Virus record (IMG/VR): IMGVR_UViG_3300010883_000505
Span: 1 to 23,372 of that record
Direction: 5' to 3' (one strand)
Length of the DNA: 23,372 bases
Source: a virus
Position numbers and translations under genes: made by a program. Shown piece after piece: positions 7,401 to 14,422 of this stretch; position 1 is the stretch's first letter; each line of letters starts with the position of its first letter. The notes under the pieces are model-generated. The model worked only from the letters and a program-made list of their open reading frames with translations, had not been told where the DNA came from and made no database searches.

Positions 7401-10001
7401 ACCATATTGTATGGGTGGTCTTACAGATTTTGCTTTATCAATATAATCTAGAACACAAGCTCTAACAGAATAATCATCATTATAAAGATAAGATTGAGCT
7501 GGAAAATTATTGGCGATGGCCATATAAGTTAAAACATATTCTTGGGAAGCATCATTAATTCCAAAATTTTTCTCTGATGATACTCTAATAGAAGTTGAAT
7601 TAGTAACAGCGGTTATTAAATCTGTATTTCCATTAGCATATGTAAGTGAATATAATCCTGAATTTGCATCAGGAAATGTTCCATTAAGAATTGTAACAAC
7701 ATTACTTGTTTGTGTTATGGTTCCAGTATCATAAGAATGTAGATTCAAATTGATCAATGAGTTATTGGCACCCATAACATCTAATGCATTATTAAATGTT
7801 GTTATGTAATTATTAGAAACAGAAACAACAGGCGAAGCTTCATATTTTTCACCACCTGCAGTAATTGAACAGGATGCCACAGCACCAACATTTTTCGTTT
7901 CAGTATTTAATGCGCCGACAGTTATATGTGCTATAGTAGTACCACTTTGACCAAATGCGTCAACATAAGAAACATTGGAAGTACTATTAACTACTTGACT
8001 TGCGGGGGTATTACCAATTGCAAAAGTAACACCTGTATGTGTCATGTGGGAATCATAAGAATTTGCAGATTTTGTGGCATATGCTCTAGTTCTTGCCGCG
8101 TCGTATATAATAACAGAATCATTATTTGCAAAATTATCTACACTAAGAGCATCTAGGTCTGGATCACGTTGATATGATCCCACTGCATAAAGAATTTGTG
8201 AACTATTTGCTCCAATGATTGTTGCCCAAGTAGTATTAGATCCATAATACATATTCCAGTTTTGTGCACTACCTATTGTATGAGCATCCTTAACAGTAAA
8301 AACGGTAGTATTAGTATAACTAGTAATAATTGTATTATTACCGTTTGCATAGGTAAGTTTCCCACCAACCACATCTCTTCGTTCACTTTCGGTAAGTGGT
8401 GCAGAAAATGTAACAGTAGTTCCTGTTTGAGTAAGAGTAGTACCACCAGAATCAATATGTATTTGTTTCCTAAGTTGATTGCCCGCTTTAATAAATTGTG
8501 AATTCCACATTGCACCGGCAGCATCAAAATACAATGCTGTAGTGGCTTTAATGGTTGATTGAAATATTAAGGAAGAATTACCATACAAGTGTGTATTAGC
8601 ATTATGACCCGGCATTTGATTTACATAATCAGCTTCACTTATTGCCGTTTCTTTATAAGTACTAACTTGGTCAGAATTAATAACAACAGCACCAGTTGGG
8701 ATAATTCCAGAAATGCGACCTGAGGCGCCTGAACCTCCTGTTCCCTCATCAATAAATTTAAGAACATCACCTACAGAATATCCATCTCCTGAGTCCAATA
8801 TAGTAATACCCTCAACTACGGAATCTGCAATAGTCGCTACTCTTGCTCTTGCATCTTGACCCCCACCACCAGTAAACGAAATTTCATCACCAATAGTATA
8901 TTCTGTTCCACCCACTTGAACTGAAACTTCTTTAACAAGTCCAGAAGTAGCTGCAAGTCCAAACTTACCATATATGTCCGTTTCGGTTGTGATAAGTTCG
9001 TTAACTTTAAAAAATCCTAATTTATTGTCATCATCTAATCCAGCAATAACATCAGATAAATAAAGTTCTGCAACTAAAAGTGCACCGACAGAAGTAGTTA
9101 TAGCTCGCTCTACCATAGCAGAACATTTAGAAGAAGCTCCTGTGATTTTTCTTCCAGTAAATAAATCGAGATTTGTAGCACTAGATGCTATAACTTTAAT
9201 TGTTTTATCAAGTGTCCATCTACCATCTGATAACCTCATTAAGTCATTTTTAGGATAATAAAATTCTACATCTTCTTTAGCAAATATTGATCTGAATACC
9301 CAAGTAAAAGAACTTTCATTTCCTTTTGACCGATAGACTTGTTTCATCCGTTTAAGAAGTTGTCTACGATCTGTTCTTGTAGTTCTTGGAACATTCGTAT
9401 AAAATTCTTTTTTCCATGCATCATCAATAAGACCTTCATTTGTCTTATCAATGTCTTGCATGTCTGCAAGTTCCCTTGTAGCAGCAACAGGACCTCTTGA
9501 TCTAAAAGACTCTATAGCACCTTCAGGAAATACATTTGCTGAAATACCATTTGCTAATGTAGAATATGCGCGGGAAGTTCCGCCTGTGATTTGTTCCCCG
9601 TATTGAAATACGGCTTCATTGGTAGGTTTTATAAATGCGTGAGTATTACCTTTTGTTCCAGTAACAACAGCAGTAGCACCAGAAGTGTTACCTGTAATAG
9701 TTTCACCAATATGAAATTGTAAATTTGCATTAGCGGCAGTATCACGTTCAGATTCTAATTGAATACGATCAGTATTTTCATATGTTATAAATTCAACACC
9801 CTCAGTTGTAACAATAGAATCTTCAGGAAGAATTTTAAATTCATTGAAAGTAAACCCATCAAAATATATTTGATGAGATTCCATGAATTCATAATATTTT
9901 TCTATGAATTTTTTAAACTTGGGGTGGTCATATGTTACAAATTCTGGTAATTGACCCTCAAGTAATATTGAGATATCTTTTTTATCTTTAACTTCAGCCA
10001 T
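1443..10001 (-). CDS. Giant baseplate wedge protein (gp7 position) with nested cupredoxin-like domains and C-terminal sugar-dehydrogenase-like beta-propeller
   Basis: This 2852-aa frame sits between gp6 and gp8, the place of T4 gp7 (about 1030 aa), the wedge initiator. Residues 14-42 (QLPEFVTYDHPKF, then FIEKYYEFMES) and 195-262 (YRSKGNESSF, FYYPKNDLMRLSDGRW) resemble the N-termini of large wedge proteins in marine myoviruses. About residues 355-420 carry GxGY repeats, and several beta modules of the TYANGN..IT type follow. A YYQDFSYVLKT...HPSGMLMFGE block lies near 1215-1255. Residues 1450-1935 are an acidic tract of short LEDG/EDG repeats. Residues 1960-2195 form a split cupredoxin-like region, and 2425-2850 a glucose/sorbosone-dehydrogenase-like propeller. 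The start codon overlaps the gp6 stop (TAATG). The low-complexity, modular make-up suggests frequent domain exchange. The wedge role rests on position plus N-terminal resemblance; any enzyme role is inferred. Confidence 0.8.
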   Translation of the reverse strand: MAEVKDKKDISILLEGQLPEFVTYDHPKFKKFIEKYYEFMESHQIYFDGFTFNEFKILPEDSIVTTEGVEFITYENTDRIQLESERDTAANANLQFHIGETITGNTSGATAVVTGTKGNTHAFIKPTNEAVFQYGEQITGGTSRAYSTLANGISANVFPEGAIESFRSRGPVAATRELADMQDIDKTNEGLIDDAWKKEFYTNVPRTTRTDRRQLLKRMKQVYRSKGNESSFTWVFRSIFAKEDVEFYYPKNDLMRLSDGRWTLDKTIKVIASSATNLDLFTGRKITGASSKCSAMVERAITTSVGALLVAELYLSDVIAGLDDDNKLGFFKVNELITTETDIYGKFGLAATSGLVKEVSVQVGGTEYTIGDEISFTGGGGQDARARVATIADSVVEGITILDSGDGYSVGDVLKFIDEGTGGSGASGRISGIIPTGAVVINSDQVSTYKETAISEADYVNQMPGHNANTHLYGNSSLIFQSTIKATTALYFDAAGAMWNSQFIKAGNQLRKQIHIDSGGTTLTQTGTTVTFSAPLTESERRDVVGGKLTYANGNNTIITSYTNTTVFTVKDAHTIGSAQNWNMYYGSNTTWATIIGANSSQILYAVGSYQRDPDLDALSVDNFANNDSVIIYDAARTRAYATKSANSYDSHMTHTGVTFAIGNTPASQVVNSTSNVSYVDAFGQSGTTIAHITVGALNTETKNVGAVASCSITAGGEKYEASPVVSVSNNYITTFNNALDVMGANNSLINLNLHSYDTGTITQTSNVVTILNGTFPDANSGLYSLTYANGNTDLITAVTNSTSIRVSSEKNFGINDASQEYVLTYMAIANNFPAQSYLYNDDYSVRACVLDYIDKAKSVRPPIQYGNTTIRLDMYTTKDFGATVEYMCMEDGTTVLTTVGDIIAYEDDPDDGTFSGSSRIFTETGTSAERITAYSNAISTINTGTITQKGFYIRGESATTAANTAGGDDVILFEDNDTFISDEDTVLILAGANFPNDLPRGTVTYLDTTTAVVTEFVNSTSVFVDTDKPIGSGQTYSVDYNGVVTWGDQRIVTAAGSGTGNRTITVTDNGHFFRTGDKIKMSGCLTFIVNGTQEITAINSNTYSFTLAENGVASPAGDLRVRGAASAYLASYNTYTVDTSPKGNNATLEVSAIAIGAIKTIEVYNFGAGYTSVPTVSTTTGNRNAELSAELGAFAEYAGYYVGGKGLISGTPKMQDNKYYQDFSYVLKTDFDVADYRDSVKRLAHPSGMLMFGEVAFRNKTSAAMFDATRHGDINSTEANTAHTAATADVPRYRLLTPTINSYANVQHQKTAALAGGGYESYLDPKGGILELQTAKHSWQAMDGRIDVRGDENLLYEDFRNITMQRTSAIGIEAYATITDPFHNMEVDDTIQVSGDRNQWGSEQKDHFNGKYTIYSVPNGNTYTVQLYRGDPGASVSASAYLYVYMEDESGQILLEDGRTSSSYASLSLLGNVLDEYSDDDVLDYIKVETLNFANVYRADTSNWEAPFNNAPIDELDGEKFLLEHGGSYLYPVLKFPTPEAGSVSIDMSFNSDVLLEDNNEGGSGYLLDEASGGQGQGPARFISLEEDTEGDGHQYLSIPYMETHIESHLQNSMRYGFLTEDGLDLICEDDIYSPNLILEDENFYIALEDSSGHLTAENLEKIVTEDWRAPVYNHLALEDGSGHLLLNTLAEFERLKETHRLITEQFPITNGSYYPVMYIDHLSTLGKLRTEDNCIVLMENGKDYIRVEVDYNIYNVDYKAPEFHLYENAGYNLTLEDDSYLIVEGDETASRLSRVQTEESHAKLSGHEVEYDINFSTSVLGKIQQEDDTDYIINEDNINYIELEKVKTPDHIIQYSNRFSTSILGKLQQEDDTDYIIHEDDVNIGLERLPHRVTKPEMQFSLVETNGWHLMMEDGVTHHIYEDESRALTEEDHVKTSQTEYELKPGQEFEPSTIAQTFVVQSSGSPYKYLIDGVSQANNIVLQVGKTYKFDLSHSSLAVNVEHPFYFSTIADGPHTQSTSTKFEGRLNDTWYVKVASSVFYIDRGSGWELHPTLIMEQGVTYKFDLSDSSNNGHPFRLSTTYNGTHNSGAEFTTGKIVIGTPGNAGAYVEYTVPGTAAGTLYYYCTAHSEKAGALVDGGGAITVRPNNDPRWQEYGTLGEAGAYSTIRIEKAPDTIYYYCHNHAAMGGQMTVEDKIVEYNYAAIQSLTSNYMVPTKLQGGASIAHLGTTLTGHSSSFTTELAVGDEFQTEEENFKLDGEEVDILMESDERLEHEDMMCISVQNDVIGFVSGVQIRDFRWFLGSEDSTIASFAADDFAGGAFDVGTNQAGVQGSFDPDPAAATFNMIMQDSASGRALGLEDTTGTMIHESSVGFSLMLEDGEHLLITDPQEFKIASITNDTSAVVTRRHIGGTDSVPYFKKTVPLTSTSSSVYSNVLSENISLESIVTGLESPTTVTSTGVNAIPDSRIFITEQAGKIRIVKNGSLLGTPFLDITSAVQTLTAGYDERGLLGMAFHPSFKSNGKYYVYYSKAKSGAGIDHESIIAMYIATYSNVTNSYITDTSATSETIILRFDQPTGVHNGGSLSFGSDGYLYIATGDGGAQSDPNNKALDRTSLLGKILRINVDSGSPYSIPNDNPYKNHGSYQEEIYAYGFRNPWRMSHDWYRTGNATHSGLGTLWVGDVGQSTQEEINQVVSGGNYGWSVKEGTYTHDEDEDKIAAWAAQDSVTSQQWLDSLKTPVATYTHTGGAVNGIAVVGGYVYRGSTCTDLIGKYVFGDWSQSFSNNTGKLYYLNSQNTIVELNPNQIPLLNQTVIGFGTDNNNELYVITKTGYNHNSNTTGKVYKFRGNKLE
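1446..2726 (-). other. Protein domain: soluble glucose/sorbosone dehydrogenase-like (PQQ-dependent sugar dehydrogenase / HHIP-like) beta-propeller
   Basis: Residues about 2425-2850 of the giant protein read as the GSDH family. Signatures in order are RIFITEQAGKIRIV, then DERGLLGMAFHPSF and GKYYVYYS. Next come HNGGSLSFGSDGYLYIATGDGG with His2581, GKILRIN, and IYAYGFRNPWR with Arg2656. The end has LWVGDVGQ, EEINQVVSGGNYGW, GGYVYRG and GKYVFGDW. In soluble glucose dehydrogenase the equivalents of the HxxG histidine and the RNP arginine are the catalytic base and a PQQ contact. The lysine and paired arginines that bind PQQ further on are not obvious here, so the variant is closer to HHIP/YliI-type members. 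Binding without catalysis is possible. Confidence 0.9.
2784..3299 (-). other. Protein region: 'SFTTEL..VGDE' beta module split by an EDG-rich insertion
   Basis: Residues about 2235-2254 (GHSSSFTTELAVGDEF) look like the first half of a small beta module common in marine phage tail proteins. The expected continuation (EFKIASITNDTSAVVT) appears only at about 2390-2406. The roughly 135 residues between them are acidic and contain LEDG/EDGEHLL repeats of the kind seen at 1450-1935. The simplest reading is an insertion into the module. Confidence 0.5.
3417..4124 (-). other. Protein region: cupredoxin-like domain interrupted by a second cupredoxin-like domain
   Basis: Residues about 1960-2195 of the giant protein. 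The outer domain's first half has KYLIDG, GKTYKFDLS and HPFYFST (His2005). Its second half is GEAGAYSTIRIEKAP followed by YYYCHNHAAMGGQM (Cys2182, His2185, Met2188). Between D2031 and P2152 lies a complete copy: GVTYKFDLS, HPFRLSTT (His2076), GNAGAY, and YYYCTAHSEKAG (Cys2127, His2130). The His...Cys-x2-His-x2-Met set is the type 1 copper ligand pattern; the inner copy has Lys2133 in place of Met. Such modules are frequent in marine phage structural proteins, and copper binding there is unproven as far as I know. Confidence 0.7.
4185..5650 (-). other. Protein region: acidic LEDG/EDG repeat tract
   Basis: Residues about 1450-1935 of the giant protein are dominated by short units such as ILLEDG, LEDGSGHL, ILEDENF, IALEDSSGHL, TEDGLDLI and LMMEDG, separated by longer linkers. 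The alternation of hydrophobic beta-prone residues with acidic turns suggests a solenoid or fibrous stalk, perhaps binding cations. No known enzyme motif is visible. Confidence 0.6.
4365..4528. repeat. Direct repeat, 132-base period (44 aa), inside the giant gene
   Basis: A 32-base stretch at 4365-4396 is identical to 4497-4528. It encodes the core of a tandem protein unit, FSTSxLGKxQQEDDTDYII followed by an acidic pair. A more diverged third relative (LSTLGKLRTEDN) lies upstream in the protein. The near-identity at DNA level points to a recent in-frame duplication. Confidence 0.8.
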
Positions 10002-11878
10002 TAGTATCCAGTTGCTAGGGTTGTTCCATCAACAGAGCCAACTGCCCCCTGAACATATGTTCCGGTTCCGGCGTCATCTATCATCGTAATATTAAGATCT
10101 CCTTCTTCGATTAATATAATTTGTTCCCTTAAAGGTAAAACATCGTTAGAAGCTGGAGTAACATAAACTGCCATTTGTGTAGTATTGCCTGTAGTTGCTG
10201 AACCTATCGCAATAGGTTTAAAACTTAAAAGTTCCATTTTACCAGAACTATAAGTAATTGATCCTACATTGTTATCCACAATTATTCTATCTTGTCCAGA
10301 AGTTCTATAAACTTGAACAACTCCATTAACATCTTGCATTCTACATCCTGTCCATAATGTATTAGCAGAATCGCGATATGAAAAATCCCCACTAGTTACC
10401 GCTCCCCAAAAAGTATTTGAGGGGTGATATATCTCATTAGAAAATTTTAGATCATAAGCAGAACTAGATCCTAGTAATGGATAAAAATATCGTTTTATTG
10501 CAATTGATGTTTGATTGCTCTTAACTGAAATTTCTGACTCATCAATTTTTTTAATTAAATTGGAATATCTAAACGATTTATCAAAATCTTTTAACTGAGT
10601 TGTTCCATAATCTATAATAGCAGTAGAAACTGTTGATTTAAGAGTTGCGGAACTATTTGTTGTCATACCAGAATCATATTTGACTGTAGCATTAATTTTT
10701 AAATACAAATAATCTGGATCTTTAACTTCTGGTGTAACTCCAACAACATTTCGTTTAGCTAAAATTGTATCTTGTACCCAGGCTTTGGTAGATCCTGAAA
10801 GAACCGTTCCTGATGCTGGTTTAATGGCAACAAAGACCTTACCATAAACTGGCGGATCATCATCTTCACCCCCCCAAGCGACAACTGATTGTGCTCCACT
10901 ATAATCTCGTTTAACTGTAGTAACATAATCATGAGTTGTTACACATCTATTTTGTGCATCAAAACTTTTCGGAGCATTAAATTTAATTCCTTCCATATCT
11001 TCTGGTTCTTGTCCTCCACCTGCTGAAGATACAGTTTCTATTTTTACGTTAGAATATCCCCCCACATCAGATACAACTGAAAATGCCTTACATCCATTAG
11101 TATCGTCTGCGTCACATATTAAACTAGACATTATAACAATATTACCATTTGATACATTCTTTCCTAACACCCCATCACCAAATTCAACTTCATATTTTCC
11201 ATCTGCATTTTCCGTTAAGAAATATATTTTAGAAAGAGCATTTACTGTAGTAATATCATTAGCTACAGTATAAGTATATGATTCAGTATCGGTATCTGAA
11301 GTTTGAATTACTACAGATAACGTATCAGTATCAACATTTGCATTTGGAAGAATAAATTTTTGATCTACATCACCTGTATTGGCAGTATATCTAAAGGTTA
11401 CAGGAATACCTTGAGTCAAATCTACACTTGTGGCAGTATATACTCCATTAGCATTAACGTTTATAGTGTGGGAATTAGCAGTACACCAAATATATGATAC
11501 TCCATCTACATCACCAGAAAATTGTGTATTTTTATTTACACTAATGAGTGAAGGGCTTCCTGTTGGAGTAATAGTAAGATTTACTGTAGCTTTAGATCCT
11601 CTTGCTGAACGTGGAATATAGCCTAAATGTTTTGCACGGGCAACAACAGAATTTCTCAATGTTGCGGAATCCAAAAACATTTCATTGGCAACCATATTTG
11701 CATAATATGCATTATAATGTGTATTGTAAGCTAATACATCCATAAGAACATCGAAAGATGAACCCTTGAAATTATAACCAACAAATTCCGCCTGATTGCT
11801 CAAAAATCCTATAAGATTATCTTTAATTTTTGTGAAATCTAATTCTGATATGTTTAATTTTCCTTCTGCACTAGCCAT
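10001..11878 (-). CDS. 6: Baseplate wedge subunit gp6 (J-like)
   Basis: The 625-aa length is close to T4 gp6 (660 aa), the wedge backbone protein whose ring of dimers holds the baseplate together; the fold is shared with phage P2/Mu gpJ-like proteins. The N-terminus is diagnostic: LDFTKIKDNL, FKGSSFDVLMDVLAYNTHYN, ANEMFLDSATLR, then ARHLGY-type AKHLGYIPRSARGS at about residues 14-95. The middle contains a beta-rich segment and EVEFGDGVLGK, also a family hallmark. The gene starts one base after the gp25 stop, with GGAGAG just upstream inside gp25. Its own stop overlaps the giant gene's start, so translation of the three is probably coupled. Confidence 0.93.
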   Translation of the reverse strand: MASAEGKLNISELDFTKIKDNLIGFLSNQAEFVGYNFKGSSFDVLMDVLAYNTHYNAYYANMVANEMFLDSATLRNSVVARAKHLGYIPRSARGSKATVNLTITPTGSPSLISVNKNTQFSGDVDGVSYIWCTANSHTINVNANGVYTATSVDLTQGIPVTFRYTANTGDVDQKFILPNANVDTDTLSVVIQTSDTDTESYTYTVANDITTVNALSKIYFLTENADGKYEVEFGDGVLGKNVSNGNIVIMSSLICDADDTNGCKAFSVVSDVGGYSNVKIETVSSAGGGQEPEDMEGIKFNAPKSFDAQNRCVTTHDYVTTVKRDYSGAQSVVAWGGEDDDPPVYGKVFVAIKPASGTVLSGSTKAWVQDTILAKRNVVGVTPEVKDPDYLYLKINATVKYDSGMTTNSSATLKSTVSTAIIDYGTTQLKDFDKSFRYSNLIKKIDESEISVKSNQTSIAIKRYFYPLLGSSSAYDLKFSNEIYHPSNTFWGAVTSGDFSYRDSANTLWTGCRMQDVNGVVQVYRTSGQDRIIVDNNVGSITYSSGKMELLSFKPIAIGSATTGNTTQMAVYVTPASNDVLPLREQIILIEEGDLNITMIDDAGTGTYVQGAVGSVDGTTLATGY

Positions 11879-11879
11879 T

Positions 11880-12272
11880 TTATGCTCTCTCCAAATAAAC
11901 TTCTAAGGTTGTTTCTTGTACATCATTATCTGGTATAAAGGTAATATTAATTAAATAGGCGTTTGATGCTTCATCGGCCTTTACTGTTACCTTTTGTATA
12001 TTCGCTCTAGGTTCAAATTTTCCTAATGCGTGTGCTATCGCTTTTGATATTCTATTTTCTGTTAATGCCCCAAAAGGTGCAAATAATAATGCATTGAGTC
12101 CACCATCAATATCTGGTTGAAATAATCGTTCACCCGCTTGAGTTTTTATTATATTGTTTATAGATCTATTAATTGCCTTTGTTTTAGTGACAAATAATAA
12201 ATCTCCATGGGCGGGATGTTTACCAAAATCCATGTCAAAATCTTTATATTGTTTTCCGTATGTTGTTGGCAT
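11880..12272 (-). CDS. 25: Baseplate wedge subunit gp25 (lysozyme-like fold)
   Basis: At 130 aa it matches T4 gp25 (132 aa). The family core is clear: FGKHPAHGDLLFVTK (residues 16-30), AINRSINNIIKT (33-44), GERLFQP (47-53) and LLFAPFG (62-68). In T4, gp25 nucleates sheath contraction at the inner wedge by binding gp6 and gp53 and offering a sheath-like handshake motif. The family is often labelled GPW/gp25 or lysozyme-like, but wedge members are structural. The 26-base gap upstream holds an AAGAG ribosome site. A near-octamer (ACTAAATA, 12284-12291) is too weak to call as a promoter. Confidence 0.95.
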   Translation of the reverse strand: MPTTYGKQYKDFDMDFGKHPAHGDLLFVTKTKAINRSINNIIKTQAGERLFQPDIDGGLNALLFAPFGALTENRISKAIAHALGKFEPRANIQKVTVKADEASNAYLINITFIPDNDVQETTLEVYLERA

Positions 12273-12298
12273 GTTACTCTTAATATTTAGTTAAAAAT

Positions 12299-14188
12299 TT
12301 ACAATAGTCCAAGGACAAGAGCCAATAAATCTATTGGATTTCTACTGCTTCCTGCCGCGATTAGTTTTTCCATTTCTACACCTACAAATAATATTCCCGC
12401 AGCATATGCTAAATCTGGAACTCCAGTTGCACTGGCGAGTTGTTTTTTTATTCCCTCATTACCATCAGGTTGAGTTTGAATATAAAGTGCATACACACCA
12501 GTAGATGGTAATGTTATTTGAAAAAATTCTAAAAATTCTGTGATAAGATCAATTAAATACTGAAGAAATTTTTCTATTCCCTTAATCATATCTATTAAAT
12601 CTTGTATAAAGACCGCTGAATCCGCAATCATTCCCTTGAGTTGTTTTACAAAGTTTTCTAGTATCTGAAAAAATTCCCCCCAACCAGGAATAATATCCTT
12701 TATTTGTATGCCGCCAAAATCTGGTGGAATAGAATCGGGAAGTTCCACTAATTTTTCCATAGCAATTTTCCCTACCTTTGGATATATTCTTTGTGTCATG
12801 GGTAAGGTTACTGTTTCTTGTCCTACGATTACATAGTTGCTCTGACCCTCTGCAGTTTGACCCCTTTGTTCCTGTTCATAAACTGTATCACCAGTAATAA
12901 AAGGATTTAACCCATCTACCGTTCTATATGGCGTTAATGTTACTTCCATGTCAATCCATCGACCATCCTTATTGGGATCAATTGTTTGTATAGATTCAAC
13001 AGTAATACCCATATCATCAGTAGCCGTAGTCATTACATCTGTTGACATAGAAGAAGCAATAATAGAATCAGCATTGATTCCTACTATAATACCAACTCCT
13101 CCATATATTTGACCACCGATTACATCATCAACTTCAAATGTACCATAATTAGTATCAACTTGAGTTAATTTTACTATCGTATTAGCTGGTGTAATAATAT
13201 CATTTAATGAATCTAATAACCCCTTTCCTGTTGATATTGCAAACTCCGGAATATCAGTAAACATGTTTGCAAACTTATCAAATGTCTCAGCAAAATCGTT
13301 AAAATTTGGAGCTCCAATAATAATTGCTATTGCTCCCGATCCACCGTCATAAAGTGTATTTCCTAAAATGTTTGGTTTACCCACAGATACTTTTGTATTA
13401 ATCGGATATCTTGATACTCCATAATCTTTAATTGTTGAACCATCTTCTTGTGCTTTACCAATATCATATAACTGTAATCCAAATTCTTTTGTTCGATCCC
13501 ACCCCGAATATTCATTTCCTTCTTCATCATAAACTGTAGTTCCGGATCTTGGTGATCCACTTACTGCTCTAAATCTAGGAACATCCCCATCATCATCAAA
13601 TGCTTTAGTCATTTCTCTAATCACTTGGTTTACAGAAAATTTCGGAAATGAGCTGATTGTAGTTAGGGGATCTACTGTAGAACCTTCATATGGATTAAAC
13701 CCACCCGGTATCAATTTTCTAGGAGAGGCTAAATGGGGTATTACTTGTCCTGAATCTAATTGAGCTTGTGTAGGAACCGTGGTGGTTTGCACTAAATTGT
13801 CAAATTGATTTTTGGACAACCAAAAAAGATCACCGTTTTGATTTCTCAATTGTTCAAACCCATAAGTAAATGCTGGATGCGGTGTTACGTTTTTAATGAA
13901 ATATGGATCAATGTACAAATAATAAAATCCTGCTTCTTTTAAATCTTGTATTGCCTTGAGTACTTCATCGGCTAATGCTTCCAATGCAATTAAAAGGGGA
14001 TTAATCTGTTGCAACATAGCTAAAAGTTTAACTATTTCCATAGCAGCACTTGCGAGCCCAAGAGTAGCTTTTACGGTTTCAGCAAGAGCTTTAGCACTTT
14101 CCGCCAAGGCAGAAATATCTCCGGCTTTCGCGATTTGATGTGGTTTCCACTCTGCCTTTGCTCTTAATAACGCTTGAAATTCAGCCAT
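12299..14188 (-). CDS. Unrecognised virion structural protein, 629 aa
   Basis: I do not recognise this family by name. Residues about 10-90 are alanine/leucine-rich amphipathic helices (SALAESAKALAETVKATL, ALEALADEVLKAIQ), followed by DLKEAGFYYLYIDPYF, a helix-strand style I associate with tail-associated proteins of large marine phages. A central part is beta-rich and carries YGGVGIIVGINADS. Residues about 490-550 are again helical and hydrophobic (FFQILENFVKQLKGMI, FLQYLIDLITEFLEFFQ). The C-terminus is hydrophobic, but no signal peptide is evident. It overlaps the 79-aa gene by eight bases (ATGGCTGA) and precedes gp25, so it is very likely a late, baseplate-associated protein. Confidence 0.7.
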   Translation of the reverse strand: MAEFQALLRAKAEWKPHQIAKAGDISALAESAKALAETVKATLGLASAAMEIVKLLAMLQQINPLLIALEALADEVLKAIQDLKEAGFYYLYIDPYFIKNVTPHPAFTYGFEQLRNQNGDLFWLSKNQFDNLVQTTTVPTQAQLDSGQVIPHLASPRKLIPGGFNPYEGSTVDPLTTISSFPKFSVNQVIREMTKAFDDDGDVPRFRAVSGSPRSGTTVYDEEGNEYSGWDRTKEFGLQLYDIGKAQEDGSTIKDYGVSRYPINTKVSVGKPNILGNTLYDGGSGAIAIIIGAPNFNDFAETFDKFANMFTDIPEFAISTGKGLLDSLNDIITPANTIVKLTQVDTNYGTFEVDDVIGGQIYGGVGIIVGINADSIIASSMSTDVMTTATDDMGITVESIQTIDPNKDGRWIDMEVTLTPYRTVDGLNPFITGDTVYEQEQRGQTAEGQSNYVIVGQETVTLPMTQRIYPKVGKIAMEKLVELPDSIPPDFGGIQIKDIIPGWGEFFQILENFVKQLKGMIADSAVFIQDLIDMIKGIEKFLQYLIDLITEFLEFFQITLPSTGVYALYIQTQPDGNEGIKKQLASATGVPDLAYAAGILFVGVEMEKLIAAGSSRNPIDLLALVLGLL

Positions 14189-14420
14189 TCTGTGCTTTCT
14201 TTTCTTCTTCTCTTTGTTTACCCTTTAACATTCTTTCCCAACCTTCTCTTTTTATTGATAAAAGATCTGAATACATTCCTGCAAGTTTTTGAGTATTCTT
14301 TAATAATTTTTGAATATCTCTTCTTCTTATCTCGGCTGGATGCCATTGTTCTTCCCCAGCCTTTTCATCAGTAAAGGGTGTAGTTTTTTCTTTTTCGTTT
14401 TCGTCTTTCCATTCAGTCAT
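14181..14420 (-). CDS. Small charged hypothetical protein, 79 aa
   Basis: The frame is short but looks real. A strong ribosome site (AAGGAG) lies eight bases before the ATG, the start is two bases after the upstream stop, and the end overlaps the next start by eight bases. The product is mainly helical and very rich in Lys and Glu (EIRRRDIQKLLKNTQKLAGMY, then GWERMLKGKQREEEKK), with no membrane segment or cysteine. It could be a small chaperone or an assembly partner of the adjacent large proteins; no function can be read from the sequence. Confidence 0.7.
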   Translation of the reverse strand: MTEWKDENEKEKTTPFTDEKAGEEQWHPAEIRRRDIQKLLKNTQKLAGMYSDLLSIKREGWERMLKGKQREEEKKAQNG

Positions 14421-14422
14421 AA

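Noticed and set aside
1443-10001. The giant gene as a possible fusion artefact of a host dehydrogenase and a phage gene
   Set aside because: The frame is uninterrupted for 2852 codons, AT content and module style look continuous to the end, and a phage late promoter and gp8 follow directly. Misassembly cannot be excluded from one sequence, but nothing here suggests it.
11880-12272. gp25 as an active lysozyme
   Set aside because: The family name is historical; the wedge protein is structural in T4, and no convincing catalytic set can be pointed out here.
12284-12291. Late-promoter-like ACTAAATA upstream of gp25
   Set aside because: Only six of eight bases match and the gap is 26 bases. T4 late octamers tolerate few changes, so the operon promoter is a better source of gp25 transcripts.
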